Shown: positions 7,892 to 18,130, numbered from the stretch's first letter. The stretch: 64,000 nucleotides of DNA from Caulobacter sp. (GCA_017745235.1 JAGHZU010000010.1:62001-126000), one strand, 5' to 3'. Notes: generated from the letters alone by a model not told the origin. A program made the numbers and translations.

Positions 7892-8015
7892 CGAAGGGCT
7901 CCGTGGGATTCGCCCGCAGCTTAAGCAGGCCCCGCGCGAGACGACAATTACGCATCCTTAAATTGACCAGGGCCAGGAGCTTGGGCGCAAATCGGGGCTA
8001 TCCAAGGAGTTTCGC

Positions 8016-9449
8016 ATGCGCCACGCCGTCGTTCCGCTTCTCGCCCTAAGCCTGTCCGCGACGGCCGCCCATGCCGACGACGTCGAATCCCGGGTCAAGG
8101 CGGTGACCGAGGGCCTGCGCCCGGCGGTGATGGTGGCCGGAGCGCCCGCCCAGCGCTCGACCCTGGCCCACGACATGGCCGAACTGCACGTCCCGGGCGT
8201 CTCGATCGCGGTGATCAAGGGCGGAAAACTGGACTGGGCGCGCGGCTTCGGCGTCACCCGGCAGGGCGGCGAGGCGGTCACCGCCGACACGCTGTTCCAG
8301 GCCGGTTCGGTCAGCAAGCCCATCGCCGCCATGGCCGCCGTGCGCCTGGTCCAGGACGGCCGCCTGCCGCTGGACGCCGACGTCAACACCGTCCTCAAGA
8401 GCTGGAAACTGCCCGCCAGCCCCTACACGACCCAAACACCGGTCACCCTGCGCGCCCTGCTGTCGCACACCGCAGGAACCACCGTGCACGGCTTCCCCGG
8501 CTATGCGGCCGGCGCGCCCGTTCCCACCGTGCCTCAAGTGCTGGACGGCGCCGCGCCGGCCAACACCCAGGCCGTCGTCGTCGACAGCCCCGTAGGACAG
8601 GCCTACCGCTATTCCGGAGGCGGCTACACGATCGCCCAACTGATGATGACCGACGCCACGGGCGAAACCTTCCCCGCCATCGTGCGCCGCACCGTGTTCC
8701 AGCCCGTCGGCATGAGCGCCAGCACCGAGGACCAGCCGCTGGACGCCGCCCGCGCGGCCCATGCCGCCTGGCCGCACAAGGCCGACGGCGCGCCGATCGA
8801 AGGCGGGCCGCACACCTATCCGGAGATGGCGGCCGCCGGCCTCTGGACCAACGCCAACGATCTCGCCCGCTTCGTCATGGATCTGCAGGGCGCGGCGCGC
8901 GGCGAAGCCGGCCACGCCCTCTCGCCGGCCAGCGCCCAGTTGATGCTGACCCCGGTCAAGGGGACTTACGGCCTCGGCGTGGGCGTACGCGGCGAGGGCG
9001 CGAACCGCTACTTCTCCCACGACGGCTCCAACGCCGGCTACAAGGCCACGATGGTCGGCTATCTCGGCACGGGCGACGGCGTGGTGGTGCTGACCAACGG
9101 CGACAAGGGCTACGAACTGGGCGAGCGCATCGTCCGGGCCGTGGCCGCCGCCTACGGCTGGGCCGACCAGCGCCAGGTCACCCGCACGGCCGCCGCCCTG
9201 ACGGCCGGCCAGCGCGCGCCCTATGCCGGAACGTTCACGCTCGCGGGCGTCGGCGACTTCACGATCACCCAGGGCCCAGACAGCCTGATCGCCGAGATCT
9301 GGAAGGGCCAGACCGAACCGCTGCTGGCCGAGGCGGCCGGGCGCTTCTTCCTCGTCTCCTCGAACCTCAGCCTGACCTTCAGCGACCCCGACCACGGCAC
9401 ACTGGTGCTGGATGGCTTCAAGGGCGAATTCACCCGCCAGAAGCCCTGA
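8016..9449 (+). CDS. Secreted serine hydrolase, class C beta-lactamase fold
   Basis: The 477-residue protein has a signal peptide (residues 1-20, cleavage after AHA). The catalytic SxxK is Ser98-Val-Ser-Lys101, followed by an R-Y-S-G-G-G-Y segment in place of the YxN motif and by SHDGSNAGY as the third box. The last hundred residues form an extra beta-rich domain that is common in esterase/peptidase members (DUF3471-like). Family members act as D-aminopeptidases, esterases or penicillin-binding proteins; real beta-lactamase activity is not implied. It is a single gene with an AAGGAG ribosome site. Confidence 0.88.
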   Translation: MRHAVVPLLALSLSATAAHADDVESRVKAVTEGLRPAVMVAGAPAQRSTLAHDMAELHVPGVSIAVIKGGKLDWARGFGVTRQGGEAVTADTLFQAGSVSKPIAAMAAVRLVQDGRLPLDADVNTVLKSWKLPASPYTTQTPVTLRALLSHTAGTTVHGFPGYAAGAPVPTVPQVLDGAAPANTQAVVVDSPVGQAYRYSGGGYTIAQLMMTDATGETFPAIVRRTVFQPVGMSASTEDQPLDAARAAHAAWPHKADGAPIEGGPHTYPEMAAAGLWTNANDLARFVMDLQGAARGEAGHALSPASAQLMLTPVKGTYGLGVGVRGEGANRYFSHDGSNAGYKATMVGYLGTGDGVVVLTNGDKGYELGERIVRAVAAAYGWADQRQVTRTAAALTAGQRAPYAGTFTLAGVGDFTITQGPDSLIAEIWKGQTEPLLAEAAGRFFLVSSNLSLTFSDPDHGTLVLDGFKGEFTRQKP

Positions 9450-9458
9450 AGCCGTCCC

Positions 9459-9797
9459 CTACCCCTTCAGCGACTTCAAAGCCCGCTCGTGAGCGTAGGC
9501 GGCGATGTCGAACAGGGCCACGTCCAGGGCGTCGCGAACCGCTTCCAGGCCAAGGACGCCGTCTTCAACGCGCTGGCAGACGTCGCCCAGGGCGAAAGCC
9601 CCGATGCCGCGCGCCGCGCCCTTCACAGTGTGGACCGCGTCCTTCCAGCCGGGGTGGCCCATATCCAGCAGCGGCGTCCAAAGCGCGGCCTGCTCGCGGA
9701 ACAGGGCCAGGACCTCGTCGATCACAGTTGTGTCACCCGCGGCGAACCCTTCCAGATAGGCGAAATCCACGGCTCCGCTAATATCTCGTCTGGCCAT
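9459..9797 (-). CDS. Hpt domain histidine phosphotransfer protein
   Basis: The 112-residue protein is one Hpt four-helix domain with the phosphorylated histidine in HTVKG (His56, Lys59, Gly60). It would relay phosphate between the receiver domain of a hybrid kinase and a response regulator in the cytoplasm. It is not next to any kinase gene; the nearest is the hybrid kinase at 24.9-26.7 kb. In Caulobacter the free-standing Hpt protein ShpA links ShkA to TacA in stalk-gene control, and this gene is a candidate for it, but the sequence alone does not show that. The N-terminus overlaps nothing and precedes tRNA-Lys on the other strand. Confidence 0.88.
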   Translation of the reverse strand: MARRDISGAVDFAYLEGFAAGDTTVIDEVLALFREQAALWTPLLDMGHPGWKDAVHTVKGAARGIGAFALGDVCQRVEDGVLGLEAVRDALDVALFDIAAYAHERALKSLKG

Positions 9798-9882
9798 GAA
9801 AAAAGCTCTTGCGCTCCGAAATCCATTGAGTATGTTCCGCGCCTCGCCGCCGGGGCTCGCAAGTGCTTCGGAACCGAGAAGT

Positions 9883-9958
<76 letters not shown>

Positions 9959-10084
9959 TTCTCCTCTAGTTCTCTCGAAATAAAGATCTCCCCCTTCGGG
10001 GAACCGGCGCCACGCCAGGCGCACGGATGTTGTCGCGCGATCGCGACAGGTGCTCCGCACCCTCTCCGATTCTCAGGATGTTTC

Positions 10085-10110
10085 GCCCGAGCCGCCGTCG
10101 CGCCTCGGGC
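10085..10110. terminator. Hairpin between tRNA-Lys and the permease gene
   Basis: GCCCGAG (10085-10091) and CTCGGGC (10104-10110) pair perfectly around a twelve-base loop, in the spacer between the convergent tRNA and permease genes. No T-run follows, so it may be a weak or Rho-assisted terminator. A second small hairpin, CCCC-TTCG-GGGG-like, lies near 9991-10001. Confidence 0.4.
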
Positions 10111-10121
10111 TCTTCGCGCTT

Positions 10122-11471
10122 TCAGCCGCGCTTGCGGAAGCGAGCGAAGGCCGCCGCGCCCATTACGCCGAACCAGGCCACGGCGGTGTAGAACACCGGG
10201 CGACTGCCGGGGTCGAAGGCCATGATCCCCAGGATCAGGGCGACGAAGGCGAAGACCACGATCGTCGAGGCCGGAAAGAACGGCATGGGGAACGCCGTCG
10301 CCTTGCCGCGCGAAGCCCGACGAAAGCGCAGGTGAGCCACCACGACCATCACCCAGGTCCACAGCAGCAAGGCCGCCACCAGGGACATCACATAACCCAG
10401 CACCTGCTCGGGAAAGAGGTAGTTCAGCAGCACGCCCACAAGCATGGCCCCCACCGAGGCGGTCATGGCGGGCACGGGCAAGCCTCGCGCGTCCATGCTG
10501 CCCAGCAGGGCTGGCGCCTGGCGGCGCTCGGCCAGCGACATCAGGGTCCGGCCCGTGGCGTAGACACCGCTGTTGCACGACGAAATCACGGCCGTCAGCA
10601 CCACGAAATTGATCACCCCGGCCGCGGCGGGCAAACCGGCGCGATCGAACACCATCACGAAGGGGCTCTCGCCGCCGCTGAACACGGTCCAGGGGGCCAC
10701 GGCCATCACCACGCCCAGCGAGGCGACGTAGAACAGCAGGATCCGCAGGATCACGCCGTTGATGGCCTTGGGCAGCGCCTTCTGAGGATCCTCGGCCTCG
10801 GCCGCCGTGACGCCGACCAGCTCGGTGCCACCGAACGCGAACAGGGCCACGGGCAGGACGCCCAACAGACCGGCCCAGCCATGGGGCATGAAGCCGCCAT
10901 GCGACCACAGATTGGCGATGTCGGCCTTCTGCCCAGCCGGCCCCAAATGCAGGAACACCATGGCCCCGCCCACCAGCACCAGGCCGATGATGGCGACGAC
11001 CTTGATCAAGGTCAGCCAGAACTCCAGCTCGCCGAACAGCCGCACGCCGAAGCGGTTGGCCGCGTACAGGGCCGACAGGGTGACCAACGCCGAGATCCAT
11101 TGCGGCAGGTCGGGAAACCAGAAGCGCATGAAGACGCCCACCGCCGTGATCTCTGCGATGCCCACCAGCACCCAGATCAACCAGTAGCTCCAGCCGGTGA
11201 TGAAGCCCGCCCAGGGACCGACCAGGTCGTCGATGTGGGTGCTGATCGTGGCCGTGTCGGGCCGGTTCAGGGCCAGCTCGCCCAAGGCTCGCGCCATCAG
11301 GAACACCACCGCCCCGGCCAGGGCGTAAGCGCCCAGCACGGCGGGTCCGGCCTGCGCGATGGCTTGGCCGCTGCCCAGAAACAGGCCCGCCCCGATCGCA
11401 CCGCCGATGGCGATGAACTGGATGTGACGGTTCTGGAGAACCTTGGCGGGACGATGGGCTTGAGCGGTCAT
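10122..11471 (-). CDS. Amino acid permease, APC superfamily (AAT family)
   Basis: The protein of about 449 residues has about twelve membrane helices and the family signature near the start (FIAIGGAIGAGLFLGSG), which forms the broken helix that holds the amino-acid backbone. Further hallmarks are FAFGGTELVGVTAAEAEDP in helix 6 and VLTAVISSCNSGVYATGRTL in helix 8. It imports amino acids with protons across the inner membrane; the closest type names are CycA, AnsP and ProY, which cannot be told apart here. The ATG at 11471 is chosen because AGGA lies five bases before it; another ATG in frame is at 11477. Confidence 0.9.
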   Translation of the reverse strand: MTAQAHRPAKVLQNRHIQFIAIGGAIGAGLFLGSGQAIAQAGPAVLGAYALAGAVVFLMARALGELALNRPDTATISTHIDDLVGPWAGFITGWSYWLIWVLVGIAEITAVGVFMRFWFPDLPQWISALVTLSALYAANRFGVRLFGELEFWLTLIKVVAIIGLVLVGGAMVFLHLGPAGQKADIANLWSHGGFMPHGWAGLLGVLPVALFAFGGTELVGVTAAEAEDPQKALPKAINGVILRILLFYVASLGVVMAVAPWTVFSGGESPFVMVFDRAGLPAAAGVINFVVLTAVISSCNSGVYATGRTLMSLAERRQAPALLGSMDARGLPVPAMTASVGAMLVGVLLNYLFPEQVLGYVMSLVAALLLWTWVMVVVAHLRFRRASRGKATAFPMPFFPASTIVVFAFVALILGIMAFDPGSRPVFYTAVAWFGVMGAAAFARFRKRG

Positions 11472-11517
11472 GCCCATCCTATGGACGAGAATGAACCGCC
11501 CGGCGAGGCCCCCGCGC

Positions 11518-12456
11518 CTAGTGGGCGGCCTTCTTGTGCGGGATCAGGTGCAGCGCGCCGACGATGATCCCGCCGACCACCAGCCCGACCACGGCCGAAG
11601 CCGCCGCCATGGCCGCCCAGCCGGTGACGGGCCCGACGCCCGGGACCAAGCCCGCAAAATGCTTGATCGCCTCGACCCAATGGGGAACCGGGGTCAGGTG
11701 GAAGTGCTCGAGCCCGTGCACGATGATGCCGCCGCCCACCCACAACATGGCGGCGGTGCCGACCACCGTCAGGCTTTCCATCACCACGGGCATCGCCTTG
11801 ACCAGACCCCGACCCACGACCGGCGTCAGACGCCCGCTTCGGCCCGCCATGTGCAGGCCGATGTCGTCCATCTTCACGATCAGGCCGACCACCCCATAGA
11901 CGGCCACGGTCAGCAGGACGCCCACGATCAGCAGCGCGCCAGCCTGGATGGCCAGCGGTCGATCGGCGACGTCGCCAAGGGCGATGGCCATGATCTCGGC
12001 TGACAGGATCAGGTCCGTCCGAATCGCGCCGGAAACCTTCTGCTTCTCCAACTCGGCGCTGCTGAGGGCCAATTCCTCGATCTCGTCCACCTCGTCGTGG
12101 CCGGCGACGGCGCCAATGATCTTCTCGCTGGCTTCGAAGCAGAGATAGGCGCCGCCCAGCATCAAGATCGGCGTCACCGCCCAGGGCGCGAAGGCGCTGA
12201 GCAGCAGCGCGCCCGGCAGCAGGAACAGCAGCTTGTTGCGCAGCGACCCGACGGCGATCTTGGCCACGATCGGAATTTCGCGCTCGGGCTTGAAACCCAT
12301 GGCGTAGCCGGGCGTGACGGCGGTGTCGTCGACCACCACGCCCACGGCCTTGGCGCCGGCCTTCCCCGCCGCGCCGGCCACGTCGTCCAGCGAGGCGGCC
12401 GCCAGCTTGGCGATGCCGGCGATATCGTCGAGCAGCGCGAAGAGACCGGAAGACAT
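11518..12456 (-). CDS. DUF808 (YedI-like) inner-membrane protein
   Basis: The 312-residue protein starts MSSGLFALLDDIAGIAK, the conserved start of DUF808. It continues with LDDVAGAAGKAGAKAVGVVVDD, KAVGSLRNK-like and SAEIMAIALGDVADRPL segments, and about seven hydrophobic helices, ending with a Lys/His tail. The family is widespread and named YedI in Escherichia coli; its function is not known. The gene is divergent from the GST gene. A longer reading to 12603 exists but would add a poorly biased, Arg-rich lead, so the start at 12456 is preferred. Confidence 0.9.
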   Translation of the reverse strand: MSSGLFALLDDIAGIAKLAAASLDDVAGAAGKAGAKAVGVVVDDTAVTPGYAMGFKPEREIPIVAKIAVGSLRNKLLFLLPGALLLSAFAPWAVTPILMLGGAYLCFEASEKIIGAVAGHDEVDEIEELALSSAELEKQKVSGAIRTDLILSAEIMAIALGDVADRPLAIQAGALLIVGVLLTVAVYGVVGLIVKMDDIGLHMAGRSGRLTPVVGRGLVKAMPVVMESLTVVGTAAMLWVGGGIIVHGLEHFHLTPVPHWVEAIKHFAGLVPGVGPVTGWAAMAAASAVVGLVVGGIIVGALHLIPHKKAAH

Positions 12457-12620
12457 GAGAACGACGCCCCAGAGACACACTCCACCGAACGTGGAGCGCG
12501 CCGTGGGTAAGGCGTCGGCGCGCGTCCGTAAAGGGTCGCACCGCTCGGCTGACGCAGGGGAGCCATGGCCAGCCAGAAATTTCCGACCGATGCTGGCGGC
12601 CAAGCATGGGAGGCCAGCAC

Positions 12621-13253
12621 TTGATCACGCTCTATCACTGCGTCGGCGCGCGATCCTTTCGCGCCCTGTGGGCGCTGGAGGAACTGGGCCTGCCCTACGC
12701 TCTCAAGCTGACGCCCTTCCCGCCCCGGTCCCGTGAACCCGGTTACCTGGACGTCAATCCACTGGGCACCACCCCCACCCTGATCGACGGCGAAACGTTG
12801 ATGAGCGAGTCGGCGGCCATCGGCGAATACCTGGCGCGCCGTCACGGTCCCGGCGATCTGAGCGTCTCGCCCGAGGAGCCCGGCTTCGGCGCCTATCTGA
12901 ATTTCCTGCACATGGGCGAAGCGACCCTAACCTTCCCGCAGACGATCCACCTGCGTTACGCGGTGTTCGAGCCGGAGGAGCGCCGCCTGCCCCAGGCCGC
13001 GGCCGACTACGTGCAGTGGTTCCTGTCGCGCCTGAAGGCCGCGGCCAGACTGCTGGACGATTCCGGCTATGTCGCCGCCCGCCGCTTCACCATGGCCGAC
13101 ATCTCGGTGGGCTACGCCCTGAAGCTGGGCGAGGCCCTGGGCTTCCACGAACATTTCCCCAAGCCCTTCCAAGCCCACCTGGAGCGCATGAAGGCCCGCC
13201 CCGCCTATCGGCGCGCACTGACCGCTGAAAGCGCCGGAGAACCTGTCCTGTGA
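12621..13253 (+). CDS. Glutathione S-transferase family protein
   Basis: The 210-residue protein has an N-terminal thioredoxin fold (LITLYHCVGARSFRALWALEELGLPY) and the conserved NPLGTTPTL with cis-Pro and MSESAAI that bind glutathione, then an all-helical domain. The start is taken as TTG at 12621 because GGGAGG lies seven bases before it and the fold begins there; an ATG at 12606 would add five residues and lacks a ribosome site. It overlaps the start of the thiolase-like gene in a GTGA, so the two are probably co-translated. It could conjugate or isomerise an acyl or aromatic intermediate. Confidence 0.88.
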   Translation: MITLYHCVGARSFRALWALEELGLPYALKLTPFPPRSREPGYLDVNPLGTTPTLIDGETLMSESAAIGEYLARRHGPGDLSVSPEEPGFGAYLNFLHMGEATLTFPQTIHLRYAVFEPEERRLPQAAADYVQWFLSRLKAAARLLDDSGYVAARRFTMADISVGYALKLGEALGFHEHFPKPFQAHLERMKARPAYRRALTAESAGEPVL

Positions 13254-14734
13254 GCCCCGATCGCATCCCCGTCATCGTCGGCGTCGGCGAAGTCCTCGAC
13301 CGCCCTACGGACCTCGCCCGGGCGCGTGAGCCCCTGGCCTTGATGGAAGCCGCCTTGCGCGAGGCCGACGCCGACGCGGGCGGCGGCTTCCTGGCCCGGA
13401 TCGGCTCGCTGGACATGGTCAACCAGCTGTCCTGGCGTTACGCCGATCCGGCGGCGCAGCTCTGCGAACGCCTGGGTATCACGCCGATCCGCGCCGTCTA
13501 CGGGCCTGTCGGAGGCGAAAGCCCCGTTCGCTACCTGCACGAAGCCGCCGTCCGCATCGCTCGGGGCGAGGCGGAGGTCTGCGCCGTCGTGGGCGCCGAA
13601 GCGCAGTACAGCGTCAACAAGGCCCGCGCCGCCCAGTTCGACCTGCCCTGGACGCCCAAACCCGCCGCTGAAGGGCGCGGCCCGCGCATCGAGGTGCATC
13701 CTCTGGCGATGAAGCTGGGCGTCTTCCTGCCGGTGGGGGTCTATCCGTTCTACGAGAACGCCGCGGCCCACCACTGGGGCCAAACGCCCGCCCAGGCCCT
13801 GACCGAGTCGGGCGACCTCTGGTCACGATACGCCGCCGTGGCTGCGGGCCAACCCAATGCGTGGATCAAGAAGGCCTTCACAGCCGAGGAGATCATCACC
13901 CCGCGCCCCGACAATCGCCCGATCGCCTGGCCCTACACCAAGCTGATGGTGGCCAACATGGCTGTGAACCAGGGCGCAGCGGTGATCGTGACCAGTCTGG
14001 CGGCCGCGCGTGCGGCGGGGGCGCCGGACGAGCGGCTGGTGTTCGTCTGGGGCGGCGCAGCGGCCAAGGAGCCGACCAACTATCTCCAGCGCGACCACTA
14101 TCACGGCGCAGCCGCACAGGACGCCGTGCTGGAGACCGTCTCTGTCATGGCGCCGAACGGCTTCGATGCGTTGGAGCTCTACAGCTGCTTCCCCTGCGTG
14201 CCGAAGATGGCCCGGCGAACGCTGGGCCTTTCCGAAGACCTCACGCCCACCGTAACCGGCGGACTGACCTTCTTCGGCGCACCGATGAACGACTACATGA
14301 CCCATGCGGCCGTCGCGATGGTCCGCCGCCTGCGCGAAGGCGGAACGGGACTGCTTTACGGCCAGGGCGAGTTCGTGACCAAGCACCATGCCCTGGTGCT
14401 TTCCGATCGTCCCGCGCCGCAAGGAGGACGCTCGTTGGCGGCGATCAGCGTCCAGGACCAGGCAGACGCCCAGCGCGGGCCAGTCCCAGCGTTCGTCGAG
14501 ACCGCCGAGGGCCCTGCGACCCTGGAGACCCACACCGTGCTCTACGATCGCGAGGGCGCGCCGAGCCACGGGGTGGCGATCGTTCGCACGACAGACGGCG
14601 CCCGGGCCCTTGCCCGGGTTCCAGCCAGCGACATGGAAACCCTGGCCGCGCTGACCGCCTCGGACGCCTTCGCCATCGGCCGAACGGGCGCGTTGCGCGA
14701 CGGCGGGGACGGGGCGACTGACTGGCGGCTTTGA
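13250..14734 (+). CDS. Thiolase-like acetyl-CoA acetyltransferase
   Basis: The 494-residue protein begins at GTG within the GST stop and has the thiolase layout: VIVGVGEVLDRP at the N-terminus, VVGAEAQ in the first half, and FDALELYSCFPC in the second half, with a C-terminal beta-rich extension containing ALVLSDR. This matches the SCP-x/acetyl-CoA acetyltransferase subgroup that bacteria use in steroid or fatty-acid breakdown. The usual DGAAA and CGxG motifs are altered, so catalysis by classical thiolase chemistry is uncertain. Co-translation with the GST suggests a shared pathway. Confidence 0.85.
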   Translation: MSPDRIPVIVGVGEVLDRPTDLARAREPLALMEAALREADADAGGGFLARIGSLDMVNQLSWRYADPAAQLCERLGITPIRAVYGPVGGESPVRYLHEAAVRIARGEAEVCAVVGAEAQYSVNKARAAQFDLPWTPKPAAEGRGPRIEVHPLAMKLGVFLPVGVYPFYENAAAHHWGQTPAQALTESGDLWSRYAAVAAGQPNAWIKKAFTAEEIITPRPDNRPIAWPYTKLMVANMAVNQGAAVIVTSLAAARAAGAPDERLVFVWGGAAAKEPTNYLQRDHYHGAAAQDAVLETVSVMAPNGFDALELYSCFPCVPKMARRTLGLSEDLTPTVTGGLTFFGAPMNDYMTHAAVAMVRRLREGGTGLLYGQGEFVTKHHALVLSDRPAPQGGRSLAAISVQDQADAQRGPVPAFVETAEGPATLETHTVLYDREGAPSHGVAIVRTTDGARALARVPASDMETLAALTASDAFAIGRTGALRDGGDGATDWRL

Positions 14735-14790
14735 CGGCGGGGTGAACCCGGGCGGGCGGGCGGCGTTCCCTTTTTGAAGGAGCCCGTCCG

Positions 14791-15261
14791 ATGTCCCGCC
14801 GTGCCGTCGCCGTACTGCTGACCCTGGCCGCCCTCGCGGCCACGGCGGGCTGCGCCTCGGATCGCTCTACCGCGCCGGACGGCTACGCCTGGAGCTATCT
14901 CGACAATCCCGGCGAGGGCCCCAAGCTGGCGTATGGCCGCCCGGACAGCGACGACGTGCTGCTGATGCTGAACTGCGGCGAGGGCCCGGCGAAGGTCACC
15001 CTGACCGCCACCGGACTTTCGGGGCGTCAGATCGCGTTGGCCTCGGGCCGAACCGTCACTCGCCTGCCCGCGCGAGCGATCGCGTCCCAGGCCGGCCAAG
15101 GCGTGCTGGAGGCCCGCACCTCGACAGACGCCGCCGCGCTCAGCGCCTTCCGCCGCACAGGCGCGCTGGACCTGCTGGTCGCCTCCGAACGCCACGGCAT
15201 GCCCGCGCGGGACGGCGAGCACGCCCGCGTGAAGGCGTTCTTCAAGGCGTGCTCGGCCTAG
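14791..15261 (+). CDS. Hypothetical lipoprotein
   Basis: The 156-residue protein has a type II signal peptide with lipobox LAATAGC, so Cys21 would be lipidated. The mature part is short of motifs: a GYAWSYLDNPGEGPKLAYGRP stretch (residues 31-51) and a beta-rich core with LNCGEG, ending in ARVKAFFKACSA. The two further cysteines could form a disulfide. A ribosome site AAGGAG precedes the ATG. I do not recognise the family; anchoring in the envelope is the only safe statement. Confidence 0.8.
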   Translation: MSRRAVAVLLTLAALAATAGCASDRSTAPDGYAWSYLDNPGEGPKLAYGRPDSDDVLLMLNCGEGPAKVTLTATGLSGRQIALASGRTVTRLPARAIASQAGQGVLEARTSTDAAALSAFRRTGALDLLVASERHGMPARDGEHARVKAFFKACSA

Positions 15262-15268
15262 AAGGTGA

Positions 15269-17185
15269 TTAAGCTCGCCGTCCCGCCGCGCTGATGTTGT
15301 CGGCGCCGAGAGCCGACAGGCAACCACGCAGGATGCCCTCGGCGTCGAGGCCGGCCTGGGCGTACATGGCGTCCGGCTTGTCCTGGTCCTGGAAGACGTC
15401 GGGCAGCACCAGGGTGCGGATCTTCAAACCGCGGTCCAGGGCGCCGTGTTCGGCCAGGGCCTGCAGCACGAAAGCGCCGAAGCCCCCCACGGCCCCCTCT
15501 TCCACCGTCACGATCGCCTCATGCTCGCGCGCCAGGCGCAGCAGCAGGTCGATATCCAGCGGCTTGGCGAAGCGGGCGTCGACCACGGTGGCCGAAAGAC
15601 CACGCGCAGCCAGCAGGTCCGCCGCCTTCAGCGACTCGGCCAGGCGCGTGCCCAGCGAGACGATGGCGACGCTGGTCCCTTCGCGGACGACGCGGCCCTT
15701 GCCGATCTCCAGCGGCTGGACAAGGTCGGGGATCTCCAGGCCCAAGCCCTCGCCCCGCGGATAGCGGAAGGCGCTTGGCCGATCGTCGATCTCGACGGCG
15801 GTGGCCACCATCCGAGCCAATTCCAGCTCGTCCGCGGCCGCCATCAGCACCATGCCGGGCAGGGCCCCCATGAAGCCCAGGTCGAAGGTGCCGGCGTGCG
15901 TCGGGCCGTCGGCCCCGACCAGGCCCGCGCGATCCATGGCGAAACGCACCGGCAGACGCTGGATGGCCACGTCGTGGACCACCTGGTCGTAGCCGCGCTG
16001 CAGGAAGGTCGAATAGATCGCCGCGAACGGCTTCATGCCGTCGGCGGCCAGGCCCGCGGCGAAGGTCACAGCGTGCTGCTCTGCGATGCCGACGTCGAAG
16101 GTGCGCTCGGGGAAGGCCTTGCCGAACAGGTCCAGGCCCGTGCCCGAGGGCATGGCGGCGGTGATGGCGACGATCTTGGGATCGCGCTGCGCCTGCTTGA
16201 TCAGTTCCTGGGCGAAGACCTTGGTGTAGCTGGGGGGACCGCCGGCCGACTTCTGCTGCTGGCCGGTGACCACGTCGAACTTGACCACGGCGTGCAGCTT
16301 GTCCGCCGCGCCCTCGGCCGGGGCGTAGCCCTTGCCCTTCTGGGTGACGACATGGACCAGCACCGGCTTGTCGTCGAAGCTCTTGGCGTTCTTCAGCACG
16401 CTGACCAGGGCGTCCATGTCGTGGCCGTCGATCGGACCGACATAGTGGAAGCCCAACTCCTCGAAGAAGGTGCCGCCGGTGACCATGCCCCGGGCGTATT
16501 CCTCGGCCTTGCGCGCCGCATCACGGATCGGGGTCGGCAGCTTCTCGACCACCGTCTTGCCCAGCTTGCGCGCCTTGCGATAGGCGCCGCCCGAGACGAG
16601 GTTGGCCAGATAGGCGCTCATGCCGCCCACCGGCGGGGCGATCGACATATCGTTGTCGTTGAGGATGACGATCAGGCGCTTGGTGGTGTCGACCGCCGCG
16701 TTCATCGCCTCATAGGCCATGCCCGCGCTCATCGAGCCGTCGCCGATCACGGCGATGACGTTGTTGTTCTCGCCCTTTGCGTCGCGCGCCGCGCAGAAGC
16801 CCAGGGCCGCCGAGATCGAAGTGGCCGCGTGGGCGGCGCCGAACGGGTCGTACTCGCTCTCGGCGCGCTTGGTGAAGCCCGACAACCCGCCGCCCTGGCG
16901 CAGGGTGCGGATGCGATCACGGCGACCGGTGAGGATCTTGTGCGGATAGGCCTGGTGGCCGACGTCCCAGATGAGGATGTCCTTGGGCGTCTCGAACACG
17001 TGATGCAGCGCCACGGTCAGCTCGACCACGCCCAGGCCCGCGCCCAGATGACCGCCGGTCACGGAGACGGCGTCGATCGTCTCGGCCCGCACCTCGTTCG
17101 CCAGCTCCTTGAGCTCGGCGGTCGAGAAGCCGCGTGTGTCGGCCGGGGAAGCGACGGTGTCGAGAAGTGGAGTCACGGAAGGCAT
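15269..17185 (-). CDS. dxs: 1-deoxy-D-xylulose-5-phosphate synthase
   Basis: The enzyme of about 638 residues condenses pyruvate and glyceraldehyde-3-phosphate, with thiamine diphosphate, as the first step of the MEP isoprenoid pathway. Clear marks are [35 protein letters not shown], the diphosphate motif [15 protein letters not shown], and [15 protein letters not shown] in the transketolase-like part. The ATG at 17185 is chosen; a TTG at 17206, inside the ispA stop, would add seven residues. It lies directly after ispA, so precursor supply and prenyl-chain synthesis are co-expressed. Confidence 0.96.
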   Translation of the reverse strand: MPSVTPLLDTVASPADTRGFSTAELKELANEVRAETIDAVSVTGGHLGAGLGVVELTVALHHVFETPKDILIWDVGHQAYPHKILTGRRDRIRTLRQGGGLSGFTKRAESEYDPFGAAHAATSISAALGFCAARDAKGENNNVIAVIGDGSMSAGMAYEAMNAAVDTTKRLIVILNDNDMSIAPPVGGMSAYLANLVSGGAYRKARKLGKTVVEKLPTPIRDAARKAEEYARGMVTGGTFFEELGFHYVGPIDGHDMDALVSVLKNAKSFDDKPVLVHVVTQKGKGYAPAEGAADKLHAVVKFDVVTGQQQKSAGGPPSYTKVFAQELIKQAQRDPKIVAITAAMPSGTGLDLFGKAFPERTFDVGIAEQHAVTFAAGLAADGMKPFAAIYSTFLQRGYDQVVHDVAIQRLPVRFAMDRAGLVGADGPTHAGTFDLGFMGALPGMVLMAAADELELARMVATAVEIDDRPSAFRYPRGEGLGLEIPDLVQPLEIGKGRVVREGTSVAIVSLGTRLAESLKAADLLAARGLSATVVDARFAKPLDIDLLLRLAREHEAIVTVEEGAVGGFGAFVLQALAEHGALDRGLKIRTLVLPDVFQDQDKPDAMYAQAGLDAEGILRGCLSALGADNISAAGRRA

Positions 17186-17202
17186 GTCCGAAGAAAGCGC
17201 GG

Positions 17203-18087
17203 TCAATTGCGACGGTCCAGCACGAAATCCACGCTACGGCGCAGATGTTCGGCCCTTTCGCCGAAGATATCCAGATGGGACTTGGTTTGGGCGGCAAGAA
17301 GGCTGACGCGATCCTTGGCCGCATCCAATCCCAGCAAGGTGACGTAGTTGGCCTTGCCCTTGGCGGCGTCCTTGCCGCCGGCGGCCTTGCCCAGCAAGGC
17401 CTCGTCGCCCTCGGCGTCCAGGATGTCGTCGACGATCTGGTAGGCCAGCCCCAGGTCCTGGGCGAAGCCCATCAGGGCCGCGCGCTCGTCAGGCTTGGCC
17501 CGGGCGATGATGAGCGGGATCTCGAAAGCGAAGGCGATCAGCGCACCGGTCTTCAGGCGCTGCATGCGCGCCACGGCGCCCAGGTCGTCGCGAACGCCCA
17601 GCAGGTCGATCATCTGGCCGCCGCACATGCCCTTGGCGCCCGAGGCGATCGCCAGCTTGCGCACCAGCTCGGCGCGGATGTGGCCGTCATCGTGGGTGTC
17701 GGGATGGGCCATGATCTCGAAGGCCGCCGTCTGCAGGGCGTCGCCCGCCAGGATCGCGGTGGCCTCATCATATTGGATGTGCACGGTCGGTCGGCCCCGA
17801 CGCATGTCGTCGTCGTCCATCGCCGGCAGGTCGTCATGCACCAGGCTGTAGGCGTGGATGCATTCCAGGGCGCAGGCCGCGCGCAGAACCGGCCGCTCGG
17901 GCAGGTCGAACATCTTGCCGGTTTCCAGCGCGAAGAAGGGCCGCAAGCGCTTGCCCGGACCCAGCGCAGCATAGCGCATGGCCTCGGTCAGCCGGCTCTC
18001 CGGCCCCTCGGCGCGCGGCAGCAGTTCGTCGAGCGCCACCGTGACGATGTCGGCCGCCTGGACGATGCGCTTTTCGAGATCGATCAA
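17203..18087 (-). CDS. ispA: Farnesyl/geranylgeranyl diphosphate synthase
   Basis: The 294-residue enzyme adds isopentenyl diphosphate to allylic diphosphates. The first aspartate-rich motif [10 protein letters not shown] and the second, QIVDDILD, chelate the magnesium ions; GKRLRPFF near residue 45 is the substrate-binding GKR. Two small-to-bulky residues before the first motif set chain length; the C-terminal DRRN fits the FPP-type IspA family. It stands between xseB and dxs in the conserved operon xseB-ispA-dxs. Confidence 0.95.
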   Translation of the reverse strand: MIDLEKRIVQAADIVTVALDELLPRAEGPESRLTEAMRYAALGPGKRLRPFFALETGKMFDLPERPVLRAACALECIHAYSLVHDDLPAMDDDDMRRGRPTVHIQYDEATAILAGDALQTAAFEIMAHPDTHDDGHIRAELVRKLAIASGAKGMCGGQMIDLLGVRDDLGAVARMQRLKTGALIAFAFEIPLIIARAKPDERAALMGFAQDLGLAYQIVDDILDAEGDEALLGKAAGGKDAAKGKANYVTLLGLDAAKDRVSLLAAQTKSHLDIFGERAEHLRRSVDFVLDRRN

Positions 18088-18130
18088 AACAGCATCCCCC
18101 CGCTGGGAACGTCACGGCCGACGCCGCTCA

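Noticed and set aside
8016-9449. A true beta-lactamase resistance gene
   Set aside because: The fold is that of class C enzymes, but the YxN motif is changed and the C-terminal domain is of the esterase/peptidase group, so resistance is not implied.
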